A DNA stretch of 64,000 nucleotides, from NCBI RefSeq assembly GCF_013388295.1, contig NZ_CP058235.1, positions 1,032,001 through 1,096,000 of the forward strand, written 5' to 3'. The notes under the pieces were generated by a model. It saw only the letters and a list, made by a program, of their open reading frames with translations. It was not told the origin of the DNA and did not search any database. The stretch is from Bartonella alsatica (GTDB lineage: Bacteria > Pseudomonadota > Alphaproteobacteria > Rhizobiales > Rhizobiaceae). The position numbers and the translations under genes are program-made. Shown in pieces: positions 10,710-20,158 of this stretch (the first letter of the stretch is position 1; every line of letters begins with the position of its first letter).

Positions 10710-11297
10710 ATGCAACACCTTTTGTTTTTAGGAGCATTGGTGTTTCTGCTAGGGGGATGTGTAACAAGCACTTCCCTGAACACAAACAATGCTTGTGCTA
10801 TTTTAGCTCAAAAAAATGGTTTTTTTGATAATTGGGGAAAAGCTTCTAAAAACGCAGAAATGCGCTACGGAATTCCCATTTCTATTATTCTCGCAACCAT
10901 TAATATGGAGTCAAGCTTTCGTCGCAATGCACGTCCTCCACGCAAAAAGCTACTTGGTTTTATTCCATGGAAACGCCGTTCAACAGCTTATGGTTATTCT
11001 CAAGCGCTAGACAGTACATGGGAAATGTATCTTCGTTCTACAGGAAGGTCTTTTGCATGGCGTACCAATTTTGCAGATGCCGCTGATTTTGTTGCTTGGT
11101 ATCATCGTCAAAGCGTTAAACGTAATGGTGTTAGGTTTGATGATGCCTATAACCTTTATTTAAATTATCATATGGGACATGGTGCTTATGCGCGAAGTAA
11201 GGGGTATGCAACTGCAGCGCTTGCACAGGCAGCAGAGCGTATGGCAAGAATATCTAAGCGCTATGAACAGCAATTAAAGGCTTGTGGTTGGCATTAG
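10710..11297 (+). CDS. transglycosylase SLT-domain lipoprotein
   Basis: From the ATG at 10,710, preceded by AGAGGA, the protein has 195 residues. It starts with a lipoprotein signal ending in the lipobox LLGGC (Cys17), so it is probably anchored in the outer membrane. The rest resembles a lytic transglycosylase fold: ATINMESSF holds the likely catalytic Glu, followed by AYGYSQALDSTWEMY and YNLYLNYHMGHGAY. Such proteins cleave peptidoglycan glycan strands. The longer frame from 10,641 would bury the signal and is rejected. Activity is inferred from motifs only. Confidence 0.82.
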   Translation: MQHLLFLGALVFLLGGCVTSTSLNTNNACAILAQKNGFFDNWGKASKNAEMRYGIPISIILATINMESSFRRNARPPRKKLLGFIPWKRRSTAYGYSQALDSTWEMYLRSTGRSFAWRTNFADAADFVAWYHRQSVKRNGVRFDDAYNLYLNYHMGHGAYARSKGYATAALAQAAERMARISKRYEQQLKACGWH

Positions 11298-11375
11298 AGG
11301 GGAAGTGTAAAAATTTCTAAATTAAGAATTGGGGTGATACTGAAATTAGTTTGAGAACAGAATAATCAGGTATAG

Positions 11376-11510
11376 TTTTAAAGAGACATTTCTTAATGCT
11401 CCAAAACCCATTTTACGTGTGCACTTATGAATGGTATGACATAAAATCCATAGGGCAGCGCCATTTTTGCGCTTAGGAAAGTACAAGCTGGCACTGTCAT
11501 TTTGTTTATC
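11376..11510 (-). pseudogene. tyrosine integrase relic, Arm DNA-binding domain
   Basis: On the minus strand, one uninterrupted run of about 45 codons reads as the Arm DNA-binding domain of a tyrosine integrase. It includes NDSASLYFPKRKNG, then AALWILCHTIH, then RKMGFGALRNVSLK, which line up with the family's YDGxGLYL, WxLRYTIHG and REMGLG..VSLK segments. The Arg-rich turn has been mutated. No start codon, no further integrase sequence and no att site are visible. It is a separate fragment from the relic at 2718-2967, since it preserves other residues of the same region. Confidence 0.75.
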
Positions 11511-11707
11511 AGCTTCCAATGTTGTAACGTCCTTTCATTTAGATGGTTCATAAGAAGCATTTTTATTCTTTTCTTAAATAGTTTTATTTACACGCCATAC
11601 CCTTTGTGACATGCCAGGAAATGATTTTGCTCGATTCAATATTAAGAGAGTTTGAAATGAGCGAATCTTACTGTATTCAGGTGTTTTATTCAACATGTAA
11701 AAAGATG

Positions 11708-11733
11708 AATTATGATTATAAATCAATATATTG
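11708..11733. repeat. dispersed short repeat, copy 2
   Basis: One mismatch separates these 26 bases from positions 43-68. It lies about 200 bases from the integrase relic, so both may belong to one decayed mobile element. Confidence 0.45.
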
Positions 11734-12158
11734 CCGTAATGGTTACACGAATTACATAACTCCATCTAACAAGCAACTCTTGCAATGCATTTGAGAACAT
11801 GATGGAGAAAATTTTTTCATCAAAATCTTTGTTAAAAAGAAAATGCAATATCAAGGTGTAAAAAGTTTAATATAAAAACTTGCTAACAGAATACATGAAA
11901 TAGCACTAATCAGAAAAGCTTTCTCTTTTAATAAAAAAGTAAAAAAGAAAAAACAGATATAAATCCTCAAAAAGATTGATAATATAAAAAGATACGTGAA
12001 ATTAAACCCAACCATACTTTTGGGTCAAAAAAATTACAACATTCCTAAAACTAGAATGATTTGCTTCCAATTTATTCACAAAAAGACTTATCATCATCCT
12101 TTTTCAGGTAAGATCGACAGAGTTTAGAAAAATACCCGGTTATTTTTCGTAAAATAAT

Positions 12159-12410
12159 TTAGTGCAGAGTTACAATTTGTAGCTCATGCTCATTAGCTCC
12201 TGCAAGAGCGATAGAGCGCTCATCAGACAAAATAATCGGATAACCTGTTTCACCGAACAGCGCCCATATTGTGATGCCTGGGGTCATTGGTGGAAGATCT
12301 GGAAAGTTTTTAGCGAGATCATCTGTACAAACTTTTTTTAAGTAAGCGATTTGCCCCACTTCAGAGTAGGACATGTTTTGCAACGACGAGCTCTGTTTAT
12401 GTTCTCCCAT
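12159..12410 (-). CDS. DUF1150 family protein
   Basis: An 83-residue protein of the alphaproteobacterial DUF1150 family, recognised by AYLKKV, the PPMTPGITIWALFGETG core and the ending GANEHELQIVTLH. Its function is unknown. In rhizobia it typically follows a small heat-shock gene, as it does here with only four bases between them, so it is probably part of the heat-shock transcript. Confidence 0.85.
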   Translation of the reverse strand: MGEHKQSSSLQNMSYSEVGQIAYLKKVCTDDLAKNFPDLPPMTPGITIWALFGETGYPIILSDERSIALAGANEHELQIVTLH

Positions 12411-12414
12411 TTTC

Positions 12415-12870
12415 CTATTCCTTTACGCTTTGACTTTGATATAATTCACCACTGCTAACTTTAATCGGAATCTGCTTTATTTGTTTTTTTGATTTTGGTT
12501 GATGTAAGTTAATTGATAAAAGGCCATTTTTCAACTCGGCATTTGTAACATACATTCCCTCGGCGAGAACAAAGGTTCGTTGGAATTGGCGTGCCGCTAT
12601 ACCGTGATATAAATATTGATGATTTTGATTATCTGTTTGCTTGCCATGAATGATTAATTGATTGTCATCGAGCAAGATATTGAGATTATTAACTTTAAAT
12701 CCAGCAACAGCCAAAGTTATGCGTATATGATTTGTGTCATCGTTTTTGTGTAATCGTTCAATATTATAAGCTGGATAAGCCTCACCAGTTTTACTAATAC
12801 GTCGCAATGTTTTTTCTACTGTTTCAAATCCTAGAAGAAAGGGATTAGAGAAAGGCGTCACATGTGTCAT
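12415..12870 (-). CDS. Hsp20/IbpA-type small heat-shock protein
   Basis: This 151-residue alpha-crystallin-domain chaperone holds unfolding proteins for refolding by other chaperones. It begins with MTHVTPFSNPFLLGFETVE, typical of the rhizobial IbpA class, followed by YPAYNIERL and the beta-sandwich with LAVAGFKVNNLNILLDDNQL and the ARQFQRTFVL segment. The ATG at 12,870 has AGAGGA eight bases upstream; a TTG at 12,888 would overlap that site. Two small hairpins precede the binding site (12,886-12,909), as might be expected of a temperature-sensing leader. Confidence 0.92.
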   Translation of the reverse strand: MTHVTPFSNPFLLGFETVEKTLRRISKTGEAYPAYNIERLHKNDDTNHIRITLAVAGFKVNNLNILLDDNQLIIHGKQTDNQNHQYLYHGIAARQFQRTFVLAEGMYVTNAELKNGLLSINLHQPKSKKQIKQIPIKVSSGELYQSQSVKE

Positions 12871-12885
12871 TGTGAATATCCTCTT

Positions 12886-12909
12886 CAAAGCGGCTTTGCT
12901 TGACCAAGC
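12886..12909 (-). promoter_or_regulatory. hairpins before the hsp20 ribosome binding site
   Basis: On the hsp20 transcript, GCTTG-GT-CAAGC is followed directly by CAAAG-CCG-CTTTG and then by the AGAGGA site. Rhizobial small heat-shock genes often have ROSE-type RNA thermometers in this place. The U(U/C)GCU-to-SD pairing that defines ROSE is not evident to me, so this is only a candidate. Confidence 0.3.
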
Positions 12910-12980
12910 TCTATAAAAAGTGTTTGTTACATTTCTCTCATATGGCGAGTGTAAATAGTAACTTCAAGAGAGAAGATTCA

Positions 12981-13721
12981 ATGACTCAAAGAACAATAAA
13001 ATTGTCAAAGACGCGAATATCTTCTGGAATGTTGTATAGCAAAGATGCAATTGAAGAAATATTTCACCGTTTTTCTGTTCAACGTCCGATTCCAAAGAGT
13101 GATCTTATCTATACAAATGTTTTTACCCTTTTGGTTGCTGTTGTTCTTTCGGCTCAGGCTACAGATACGAGTGTTAATAAAGCAACAAAAGAATTATTTC
13201 GCCTCGCTGATCGACCGGAAAAAATGGTTGCATTAGGAGAAGAAGAAATTGGACGCCATATTCGTACAATTGGTCTTTGGCGTGCAAAAGCACGTAATGT
13301 GTATGCGCTTTGTAACTTTTTAATTAACCACTATAGCGGTCAAGTACCTGATAAACGTGAAGCACTTATGGCACTTCCTGGGGTGGGGCGTAAAACAGCT
13401 AATGTTGTTTTGAATGTTGCTTTTGGACAACCTACACTGGCAGTAGATACGCATATTTTTCGTCTTGCGAACCGTCTTGGTTTAGCTCCTGGTAAAACAC
13501 CGGAGATTGTTGAAGAAAAGTTACTAAAGATTATACCGATTCATTATCTCCGCCATGCACATCACTGGCTCATTTTACATGGGCGTTATATTTGCCAGGC
13601 GCGCAAGGCACAATGTACGCGATGCATTATTGCTGATTTATGTAAAGCAGCAATCAAAACAAATACAATTCCAGCACCTTTGGTTGAAGTTCAAGATAAT
13701 GGGCCTCCAATTTTTTTTTGA
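12981..13721 (+). CDS. nth: endonuclease III
   Basis: Nth is a bifunctional DNA glycosylase and AP lyase that removes oxidised pyrimidines. From the ATG at 12,981 (site GAGAGAAG) it has 246 residues. It shows the helix-hairpin-helix LPGVGRKTANVVL with the catalytic Lys, the catalytic Asp in AVDTHIFRLANRLG, and a C-x6-C-x2-C-x5-C iron-sulphur cluster at the end (CQARKAQCTRC and C after IIADL). The frame extended upstream to a TTG at 12,900 has no supporting site. Confidence 0.95.
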   Translation: MTQRTIKLSKTRISSGMLYSKDAIEEIFHRFSVQRPIPKSDLIYTNVFTLLVAVVLSAQATDTSVNKATKELFRLADRPEKMVALGEEEIGRHIRTIGLWRAKARNVYALCNFLINHYSGQVPDKREALMALPGVGRKTANVVLNVAFGQPTLAVDTHIFRLANRLGLAPGKTPEIVEEKLLKIIPIHYLRHAHHWLILHGRYICQARKAQCTRCIIADLCKAAIKTNTIPAPLVEVQDNGPPIFF

Positions 13722-13767
13722 TACGCTCTTGCTATTTTGTATATACTAGCTTATGAAAATACTGTTG

Positions 13768-13823
13768 GGACCGTCCGGCAGGGCATGCCGTGGCTGTTTA
13801 AATGCTTGTTCAAGCGTTGGTCC
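13768..13823 (+). ncRNA. structured leader of rpmI-rplT
   Basis: An outer stem GGACC (13,768-13,772) with GGTCC (13,819-13,823) encloses two hairpins, CGGCA/TGCCG (13,776-13,790) and GCTTG/CAAGC (13,804-13,815). All pairs are exact and the segment is clearly more GC-rich than its surroundings. It lies about 50 bases before rpmI. L20 represses its own operon through leader RNA in several bacteria, so an autoregulatory element is a reasonable inference. I do not know whether this particular fold has been described. Confidence 0.5.
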
Positions 13824-13872
13824 GCTTGAGTGAATAAATCCACTTTAATGAAAAATTGTATGGAGTAGCAAA

Positions 13873-14076
13873 ATGCCCAAGATGAAGACCAAATCATCCG
13901 CTAAGAAGCGGTTTAAAATCACTGCGTCAGGCAAAGTGAAGGTAGCAGCTGCAGGTAAACGCCACGGCATGATTAAACGCTCGAATAAATTTATTCGCGA
14001 TGCACGTGGAACGATGGTTTTGAGTGAACAAGATGCCAAAAAAGTTATTCAGCATTATTTGCCAAATGGTTTTTAA
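13873..14076 (+). CDS. rpmI: 50S ribosomal protein L35
   Basis: A 67-residue, strongly basic ribosomal protein. [14 protein letters not shown] at the start and [15 protein letters not shown] are typical of L35. GGAG about seven bases before the ATG supports the start. It forms an operon with rplT; infC, often first in this operon in other bacteria, is not here. Confidence 0.97.
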   Translation: MPKMKTKSSAKKRFKITASGKVKVAAAGKRHGMIKRSNKFIRDARGTMVLSEQDAKKVIQHYLPNGF

Positions 14077-14109
14077 ACCTTACGCTTTTGATTTTTAGGA
14101 GAGTATTAC

Positions 14110-14511
14110 ATGGCACGTGTAAAAAGAGGTGTAACAGCGCACGCTAAACACAAAAAAGTTCTGAAACAGGCTGAAGGTTTTTACGGGCGTCGTAAAAATA
14201 CCATTCGTGCAGCTAAGGCTGCGGTTGATCGTTCAAAGCAGTACGCTTATCGTGATCGCAAAAATAGGAAACGCACTTTTCGTGCTTTGTGGATTCAGAG
14301 AATTAATGCGGCTGTTCGTGCAGAAGGCTTAACTTATGGGCGTTTTATTGATGGTTTATCGAAAGCAGGTATTGAGGTTGATCGTAAAGTTCTTTCAGAT
14401 ATAGCAATTCATGAAGAAGCAGCATTTCGTGCTTTAGTTGCTTCTGCAAAGAAGGCTTTGGAATATTTAAAAAACACAACGCCTAATGCTTTTGAAGGCG
14501 CTGTCAAATAA
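14110..14511 (+). CDS. rplT: 50S ribosomal protein L20
   Basis: L20 binds 23S rRNA early in assembly of the large subunit and can repress its own mRNA. The 133-residue protein has the usual MARVKRGV start and the basic N-terminal tail [18 protein letters not shown], followed by the globular [13 protein letters not shown] region. GGAGAG precedes the ATG. A terminator-like hairpin follows at 14,551-14,583, before pheS. Confidence 0.97.
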   Translation: MARVKRGVTAHAKHKKVLKQAEGFYGRRKNTIRAAKAAVDRSKQYAYRDRKNRKRTFRALWIQRINAAVRAEGLTYGRFIDGLSKAGIEVDRKVLSDIAIHEEAAFRALVASAKKALEYLKNTTPNAFEGAVK

Positions 14512-14550
14512 GCCAGTCGTGTTCTCTTAAAGCATTCATTTGTTCAAGTT

Positions 14551-14583
14551 CCCGTACTGGTTGTTGCTAGTGCGGGCTTTTTT
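14551..14583 (+). terminator. terminator or attenuator between rplT and pheS
   Basis: CCCGTACT (14,551-14,558) pairs with AGTGCGGG (14,569-14,576), with one G-U pair, and a run of six T follows directly. It ends the ribosomal operon or limits read-through into pheS, whose ATG is only 23 bases away. I do not see a Phe-rich leader peptide, so control by Phe-tRNA attenuation is not supported. Confidence 0.75.
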
Positions 14584-14605
14584 CTATCCCAAAATAGGCA
14601 GAGAT

Positions 14606-15679
14606 ATGAGCGACATTAAGCATCTAGAACAAGAAATTCGTTTAGCTTTAGAGGCAGCTAGTGATGAACAAGCACTTGAAACAGTGCGTATTGCGGCGTT
14701 AGGCAAAAAAGGTAGCATCTCTGAAAAATTAAAAGCATTAGGAAAAATGGATGCCGAAGAACGCCAAAAAGTTGGGCCAGCTCTTAATGAGTTAAAAAAT
14801 CGCATTTTAAAATTATGGGCGCAAAAGCGTGATTTTCTGAAACGTCAAGCAATGGATGCGCGTCTTTCTCGTGAAACGATTGATGTAACTTTGCCTGTAC
14901 GTTCTTCACCTATGGAGCGGGGGCGTATTCATCCTATTTCACAGGTAATTGAGGAAATTATAGCCATTTATACAAAAATGGGTTTTTCCCTTGCAGAAGG
15001 GCCAGATATTGAAACAGATTATTATAACTTTACGGCATTGAATTTTCCTGAAGGCCATCCAGCACGTGAGATGCATGACACTTTCTTTTTTGATGTTAAT
15101 AAAATGGGAGAGCGAAAATTATTACGCACTCATACATCACCTGTGCAAATTCGTACAATGGAAAAACAAAAAGCTCCGATACGTATCATTATTCCTGGGA
15201 AAACTTACCGTATGGATTCAGATGCAACGCACTCGCCTATGTTTCATCAGGTAGAAGGTCTTGTAATTGATAAAACCTCTACCATTGCACATATGATATG
15301 GCTTCATGAGACTTTTTGTAAAACCTTTTTTGAAGTTCCAACTATAAAGATGCGTTTTCGCCCATCTTTTTTCCCTTTTACTGAACCGTCTATGGAAGTG
15401 GATATTCAGTGTGATCGTTCTGGTTCAGAAGTGAAGTTCGGGGAAGGAGAGGATTGGCTAGAAATTTTAGGATGTGGCATGGTGCATCCTCATGTATTGA
15501 AAAATGTTGGTTTAGATCCCGATGAGTATCAGGGTTTTGCGTGGGGAATGGGCATTGATCGCATTGCCATGTTGAAATACGGTATGCCTGATTTACGGGC
15601 TTTTTTTGATGCTGATCTGCGTTGGTTAGATCATTATGGCTTTCGCTGTTTTGATATGCCTATTTTTTCCCTGGTTTAA
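14606..15679 (+). CDS. pheS: phenylalanyl-tRNA synthetase, alpha subunit
   Basis: PheS is the catalytic subunit of the alpha2-beta2 enzyme that charges tRNA-Phe. From the ATG at 14,606 it has 357 residues: an N-terminal coiled coil that binds tRNA (about 1-90), then the class II catalytic domain with [26 protein letters not shown], the [12 protein letters not shown] motif 2 region and [17 protein letters not shown] motif 3. The longer frame upstream passes through the terminator and is not used. pheT follows after 42 bases. Confidence 0.96.
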   Translation: MSDIKHLEQEIRLALEAASDEQALETVRIAALGKKGSISEKLKALGKMDAEERQKVGPALNELKNRILKLWAQKRDFLKRQAMDARLSRETIDVTLPVRSSPMERGRIHPISQVIEEIIAIYTKMGFSLAEGPDIETDYYNFTALNFPEGHPAREMHDTFFFDVNKMGERKLLRTHTSPVQIRTMEKQKAPIRIIIPGKTYRMDSDATHSPMFHQVEGLVIDKTSTIAHMIWLHETFCKTFFEVPTIKMRFRPSFFPFTEPSMEVDIQCDRSGSEVKFGEGEDWLEILGCGMVHPHVLKNVGLDPDEYQGFAWGMGIDRIAMLKYGMPDLRAFFDADLRWLDHYGFRCFDMPIFSLV

Positions 15680-15721
15680 GAAATGTGTGATCTTGTCATA
15701 GCTTTGATGTGAGGTTTTAAA

Positions 15722-18136
15722 ATGAAATTTACATTGTCTTGGTTGAAAGATCACTTAGAAACAAATGCACCTTTGAATGAAATTTGTGAAAAACTGACGG
15801 CTATAGGCCTTGAGGTTGATCATGTTGATGACCGTTCTTTTTTAAAAGGTTTTATAATTGCGAAAATTTTAACAACAGTAAAACATCCTGATGCGGATAA
15901 ACTTCAGATTTTGTCGGTAGATACGGGGGCTGGTGCACCTGTACAAGTTATCTGTGGTGCACCAAATGCACGTGCTGGGCTTGTTGGTGTTCTTGCTTTA
16001 CCAGGGACTTATGTGCCAGGGCTTGATGTGACGCTATCGATAGGCAAAATTCGTGGTGTTGAAAGTTTTGGGATGATGTGCTCACAAGCGGAGCTTGAGT
16101 TATCAAATGAACACGATGGCATTATTGAGCTTCCAGAAGATGCTCCTATTGGAGGATCATTTGCGAATTATGCTGGTTTAGATGATCCTATCATTGATAT
16201 TAGTTTGACCCCCAATCGTTCTGATTGTACAGGTGTTCGTGGTATTGCCCGTGATCTTGCTGCTGCTGGAATTGGAAAATTAAAAGAATTATCCTTGCCA
16301 CAATTCGATCTCTCTTTTGAAACACCACTTGATGTTTCTTTCGATTTTTCACAAAGCGTGTCGATATGTTTAGGTTTTGCTTGGCGTGAAATTCGTAATG
16401 TTCAAAATGGTGCTTCACCTCAATGGATGCAACAGCGTTTGAGTGCGATAGGTTTGAGACCGATTAATGCATTAGTTGATATGACTAATTACATAAGTTT
16501 TGATCTTGGCCGCCCACTTCATGTTTTTGATGCAGATAAGATTAAAGGCAATTTGTGTGTGCGTTGCGCTCGTGAAGGTGAAAAACTTCAGGCACTTAAT
16601 GGTAAAATTTATAATTTGTGCGTTAAAGATTGTGTCATTGCAGATGAAGAAGGGGTTATTTCAATTGCCGGTATCATGGGTGGTGAAAGGACGAGCTGTG
16701 ATGAGATGACGCGTAACGTTATTATTGAGTCAGCGCTTTGGGATGCACAGAACATTGCGCAGACAGGGCGTGCATTAGATCTTATAAGTGATGCCCGTTA
16801 TAGATTTGAACGGGGAGTTGATCCAGCTTTTATGGAAACAGGGCTTGAGGTTGCGACAGAATTAGCTTTGCGTCTTTGTGGTGGTGAAGTATCTAGGATG
16901 AAAGTTGTTGGTTATCAAAAACCAGAAGTCAAACAGATTGCTTTTTCTTTTTCTGAAATTAAACGCTTAACACATTTGCAAATAGAGCGCGATCAAGCTT
17001 TAACTATTTTAACAAAGCTTGGGTTTTGCGTTGAAGGTAAGGGAGATGTGGTTACGGTTAAAGTACCAACATGGCGCTCTGATGTTGCTGGTAAAGCGGA
17101 TTTAGTAGAAGAGGTAATAAGAATTTATGGGCTGGATAAAATTAAGCCTATTCCATTGGAAAATTTTACAGAAGGCAAACATCCAGTTTTAACAATTTTG
17201 CAATTTCGTTCACGTGTTGCTCGTTTGGCTTTGGCATATCGCGGTATGAAGGAGGCTGTGACTTGGTCATTTATTTCTGAAAAACAAGCGCTTGCTTTTG
17301 GAGGCGGTCAAGCACAACTTAAATTAGTCAATCCTATTTCTGCTGATATGTCGGTAATGCGCCCCTCTCTTTTACCTGGTTTACTGATAACGGCACAACG
17401 AAACGCTGATCGTGGATTTCCAGATCTTGCTTTATTTGAAGTTTCCAGCATTTATGAAGGCAATACTCCTGATAAACAACAACATGTTGCTAGTGGAATT
17501 CGCCGTGGAACAGAACGATTTGAAGGAGCCGGACGCTTTTGGAATGGAAATGCGGCGGTAGTTGATGTTTTTGATGCAAAAGCAGATGCATTGGCTGTTT
17601 TAGAAGCATGTGGTATAGATATTAACAAGGTTCAAATTGAAGTTGGAGCACCTGATTGGTTTCATCCTGGTCGTTCAGGAGTCATAAAGCTTGGGTCAAA
17701 GATGATCCTTGGTTTTTTTGGTGTTTTTCATCCTGCCACATTAGAAAGATTAGACGTCAGTGGTTCTTTATGTGGTTTTGAAATTTTTCTTGATCGAATT
17801 CCAGAATCAAAGAAAAAAGCAACAAAAAATCGTTCTCCGTTAAAATTATCGCCTTTTCAAATGGTGAGACGTGATTTTGCGTTTGTTGTTGATAAAACGG
17901 TTGCCTCTTCTCTTATCGTTCGTGCTGCAAGCAGAGCGGATAAAAAACTTGTTCATTCAGTGCAAGTTTTTGATGTTTTTGAAGATTCAAGCCTTGGGGA
18001 AGATAAAAAATCTGTTGCGATTGAAGTCACTATTCAGCCCATTGAACGGACTTTAACTGATGAAGATTTAGAAAAGCTTGCTTTGCAGGTAGTGGAAAAT
18101 GTTACCAAGATGACAGGCGCATATCTGCGCTGTTAA
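15722..18136 (+). CDS. pheT: phenylalanyl-tRNA synthetase, beta subunit
   Basis: PheT binds tRNA and edits mischarged Tyr-tRNA-Phe. The 804-residue protein has the EMAP-like tRNA-binding domain (about 40-150, [13 protein letters not shown] and [11 protein letters not shown]), the B3/B4 editing domain with [13 protein letters not shown], the B5 domain, and a C-terminal anticodon-binding FDX-ACB domain starting at [17 protein letters not shown] lies close upstream of the ATG. A weak hairpin after the gene may terminate the pheST transcript. Confidence 0.96.
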   Translation: MKFTLSWLKDHLETNAPLNEICEKLTAIGLEVDHVDDRSFLKGFIIAKILTTVKHPDADKLQILSVDTGAGAPVQVICGAPNARAGLVGVLALPGTYVPGLDVTLSIGKIRGVESFGMMCSQAELELSNEHDGIIELPEDAPIGGSFANYAGLDDPIIDISLTPNRSDCTGVRGIARDLAAAGIGKLKELSLPQFDLSFETPLDVSFDFSQSVSICLGFAWREIRNVQNGASPQWMQQRLSAIGLRPINALVDMTNYISFDLGRPLHVFDADKIKGNLCVRCAREGEKLQALNGKIYNLCVKDCVIADEEGVISIAGIMGGERTSCDEMTRNVIIESALWDAQNIAQTGRALDLISDARYRFERGVDPAFMETGLEVATELALRLCGGEVSRMKVVGYQKPEVKQIAFSFSEIKRLTHLQIERDQALTILTKLGFCVEGKGDVVTVKVPTWRSDVAGKADLVEEVIRIYGLDKIKPIPLENFTEGKHPVLTILQFRSRVARLALAYRGMKEAVTWSFISEKQALAFGGGQAQLKLVNPISADMSVMRPSLLPGLLITAQRNADRGFPDLALFEVSSIYEGNTPDKQQHVASGIRRGTERFEGAGRFWNGNAAVVDVFDAKADALAVLEACGIDINKVQIEVGAPDWFHPGRSGVIKLGSKMILGFFGVFHPATLERLDVSGSLCGFEIFLDRIPESKKKATKNRSPLKLSPFQMVRRDFAFVVDKTVASSLIVRAASRADKKLVHSVQVFDVFEDSSLGEDKKSVAIEVTIQPIERTLTDEDLEKLALQVVENVTKMTGAYLRC

Positions 18137-18164
18137 TTTCTTTTGATCAGACTGTTTTATAAAG

Positions 18165-18195
18165 AAGGAGCATTTGGGGAGTGCTTCCTTATTTT
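18165..18195 (+). terminator. probable terminator after pheT
   Basis: AAGGAGCA (18,165-18,172) can pair with TGCTTCCTT (18,182-18,190) with one bulged base, followed by a short ATTTT. The T-run is weak, so termination may be partial. Confidence 0.45.
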
Positions 18196-18374
18196 GGCGG
18201 CATTCAAGAGCTATAGAGCTTTTTGAAAGAGAATTTCTATACCAAAGTAGGCCGGCTTTAAAGCATTAATTTTTTCAAAACGAAAAAGAATGTTTTTAAA
18301 CATCTTAAAAAGTTATTATTTTTCATAATCCTTCATTGTAAATGTAAAAGATAACTGTTATTGTTACACGTTAA

Positions 18375-18389
18375 TGCTAATTATTTGCA
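18375..18389. promoter_or_regulatory. palindromic metal-regulator box upstream of sitA
   Basis: The sequence TGC-T-AAT-T-ATT-T-GCA is an interrupted palindrome in which six of seven pairs match. It lies 34 bases before the sitA ATG, where it would overlap the promoter. In rhizobia the Fur homologue Mur represses sitABCD through TGC...GCA-type palindromes when manganese is plentiful, so this is a good candidate Mur site. The regulator is not in this window. Confidence 0.55.
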
Positions 18390-18422
18390 ATAAATAGAGC
18401 ATATGAAGGAAAGAGAAAAGCA

Positions 18423-19331
18423 ATGAACGTAAGAACATTTTTCACTATAGTTTTGGGAAGTGTTATTTTTTTTACACCCAGTTTTGCTTTGTGTGCTGGT
18501 AAATTTAAAGCTGTTACAACATTCACTATCATTGCTGATATGGCACGGAATGTAGCAGGTGATGCTGCTAATGTTGAATCAATCACTAAACCAGGCGCTG
18601 AAATTCATGAATATCAACCTACGCCTCGCGATCTTATGCGTGCACAAGGAGCTAATCTTGTATTGTGGAACGGATTAGAGTTGGAGCTTTGGTTTGAAAA
18701 GTTTTTTCAAAATATCAAGGATGTTCCAAGTGTTGTTGTTTCAAAAGGTATTATACCGATTAAAATTGGTGAAGGCCCCTTTAGTGGGAAGCCCAATCCT
18801 CATGCATGGATGTCGCCGACCTCTGCTTTGATTTACGTTGATAATATTCGCGACGCTTTTATAAAGTACGATCCTGAGCATGCTGCTATTTATAAAGAGA
18901 ATGCTGAGATTTATAAACAGAAGATTCGTGCAACGATTGATCCAATCAGAGCTGAATTAGAAGCAGTACCACAAGATAAGCGTTGGCTTGTAACCAGTGA
19001 GGGTGCATTTAGCTATTTGGCACGTGATTTTGATCTGAAAGAGCTTTATTTATGGCCCATTAATGCTGATCAGCAAGGAACACCACAGCAGGTTAAGCAT
19101 GTTATTGATATGGTTCGCAAATATAATATCCATGCAGTTTTTTCTGAGAGCACTATTTCCCCTGCGCCTGCTAAACAGGTTGCGAGAGAAACAGGGGCTA
19201 AATACGGTGGTGTTCTTTATGTTGATTCTCTAAGTGATAAAAATGGTGAGGTACCCACATATATCGATTTATTACGTGTCACAAGCAGGCGTATTAGCAA
19301 TGCCTTATTAGATGGAGTAAAAGGTCAATGA
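18423..19331 (+). CDS. sitA: manganese/iron ABC transporter, periplasmic binding protein
   Basis: SitA binds Mn(II), and probably Fe(II), in the periplasm and hands it to SitBCD. The 302-residue protein has a signal peptide of about 25 residues (cleavage near ALCAG). Its likely ligands are His62 (AEIHEY), His127 (NPHAWM), Glu193 (TSEGAF) and Asp268 (YVDSLS). A His-His-Glu-Asp set is typical of the manganese-type cluster A-I proteins rather than the zinc-type with a third His and a His-rich loop, which is absent here. It begins a four-gene operon with four-base overlaps at each junction. Confidence 0.93.
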   Translation: MNVRTFFTIVLGSVIFFTPSFALCAGKFKAVTTFTIIADMARNVAGDAANVESITKPGAEIHEYQPTPRDLMRAQGANLVLWNGLELELWFEKFFQNIKDVPSVVVSKGIIPIKIGEGPFSGKPNPHAWMSPTSALIYVDNIRDAFIKYDPEHAAIYKENAEIYKQKIRATIDPIRAELEAVPQDKRWLVTSEGAFSYLARDFDLKELYLWPINADQQGTPQQVKHVIDMVRKYNIHAVFSESTISPAPAKQVARETGAKYGGVLYVDSLSDKNGEVPTYIDLLRVTSRRISNALLDGVKGQ

Positions 19332-20158
19332 TAGAATCTGGAATATTTGCCCAAGGGGTAACGGTAACTTATCGTAATGGACATACAGCTTTACGCGAAG
19401 TAACTTTTGAAAGCCCCACAGGTTCTATTACGGCATTAGTTGGCGTGAATGGGTCAGGAAAGTCAACGTTATTTAAGGCTATTATGGGGTTTGTGCGACC
19501 TTCAAAAGGAAAAATTCGCATATTTGGTTTGCCTGTTGATACGGCTTTGAAAAAAAGCCTTATTGCTTATGTTCCTCAGAGTGAAGATGTTGATTGGAAT
19601 TTTCCTGTACTCGTTGAAGATGTTGTATTGATGGGACGGTATAGTCACATGAATTTCTTTCGTTATGCACGTGCACGGGATTATGAAGCTGTCCGTGTTG
19701 CATTAGAACGGGTCGATATGTTAGCATTTGCCAAGCGCCAAATTGGTGAACTTTCTGGTGGGCAGAAGAAGCGAGTTTTTCTAGCGCGTGCTCTTGCACA
19801 GCAAGCAAAGGCTATTTTATTGGATGAGCCATTTACAGGGGTTGATATCACAACAGAAGATAAAATCATTGCTTTGTTACAAGATCTTCGTAAAGAAGGG
19901 GCAGTGATATTAGTTTCTACCCACAATTTAGGTTCTGTTCGTGAATTTTGTGATCACACGGTCTTAATCAAGGGGACGGTTTTGGCTTCTGGGTTAACTG
20001 AGACCGTCTTCACACAGGAAAATCTAGAGAAAACTTTTGGTGGTGCTTTGCATCATCATATTTTTGATTTTCAAGGTGTGAAAAAGGATGATATTTTCAC
20101 CGGGGGAAAACGATCTACAGTTCATGAAAATGTTCAAAGAATGGAGCATGTTGCATGA
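19328..20158 (+). CDS. sitB: manganese/iron ABC transporter, ATPase
   Basis: This 276-residue cytoplasmic subunit powers the Sit importer. It has Walker [10 protein letters not shown] (39-47), the signature [16 protein letters not shown], Walker [13 protein letters not shown] and the H-loop STHNLG. It overlaps sitA and sitC by four bases each, so translation is probably coupled. Confidence 0.94.
   Translation: MIESGIFAQGVTVTYRNGHTALREVTFESPTGSITALVGVNGSGKSTLFKAIMGFVRPSKGKIRIFGLPVDTALKKSLIAYVPQSEDVDWNFPVLVEDVVLMGRYSHMNFFRYARARDYEAVRVALERVDMLAFAKRQIGELSGGQKKRVFLARALAQQAKAILLDEPFTGVDITTEDKIIALLQDLRKEGAVILVSTHNLGSVREFCDHTVLIKGTVLASGLTETVFTQENLEKTFGGALHHHIFDFQGVKKDDIFTGGKRSTVHENVQRMEHVA

Larger units (their letters stand above)
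11298..12158. other. long spacer with an integrase relic and a repeat
   Basis: This 861-bp gap holds the minus-strand integrase relic (11,376-11,510) and the second copy of the dispersed repeat (11,708-11,733). Small overlapping frames at 11,574-11,794 on both strands have no recognisable product. From about 11,800 to 12,158 the DNA is very AT-rich and I see nothing. Confidence 0.55.

Noticed and set aside
11574..11794. Overlapping frames on both strands near the second repeat copy
   Set aside because: They overlap each other antisense, lack binding sites and match nothing recognisable.
14551..14605. Phe-tRNA attenuation of pheST
   Set aside because: The hairpin is real, but no short Phe-rich leader peptide was found before it.
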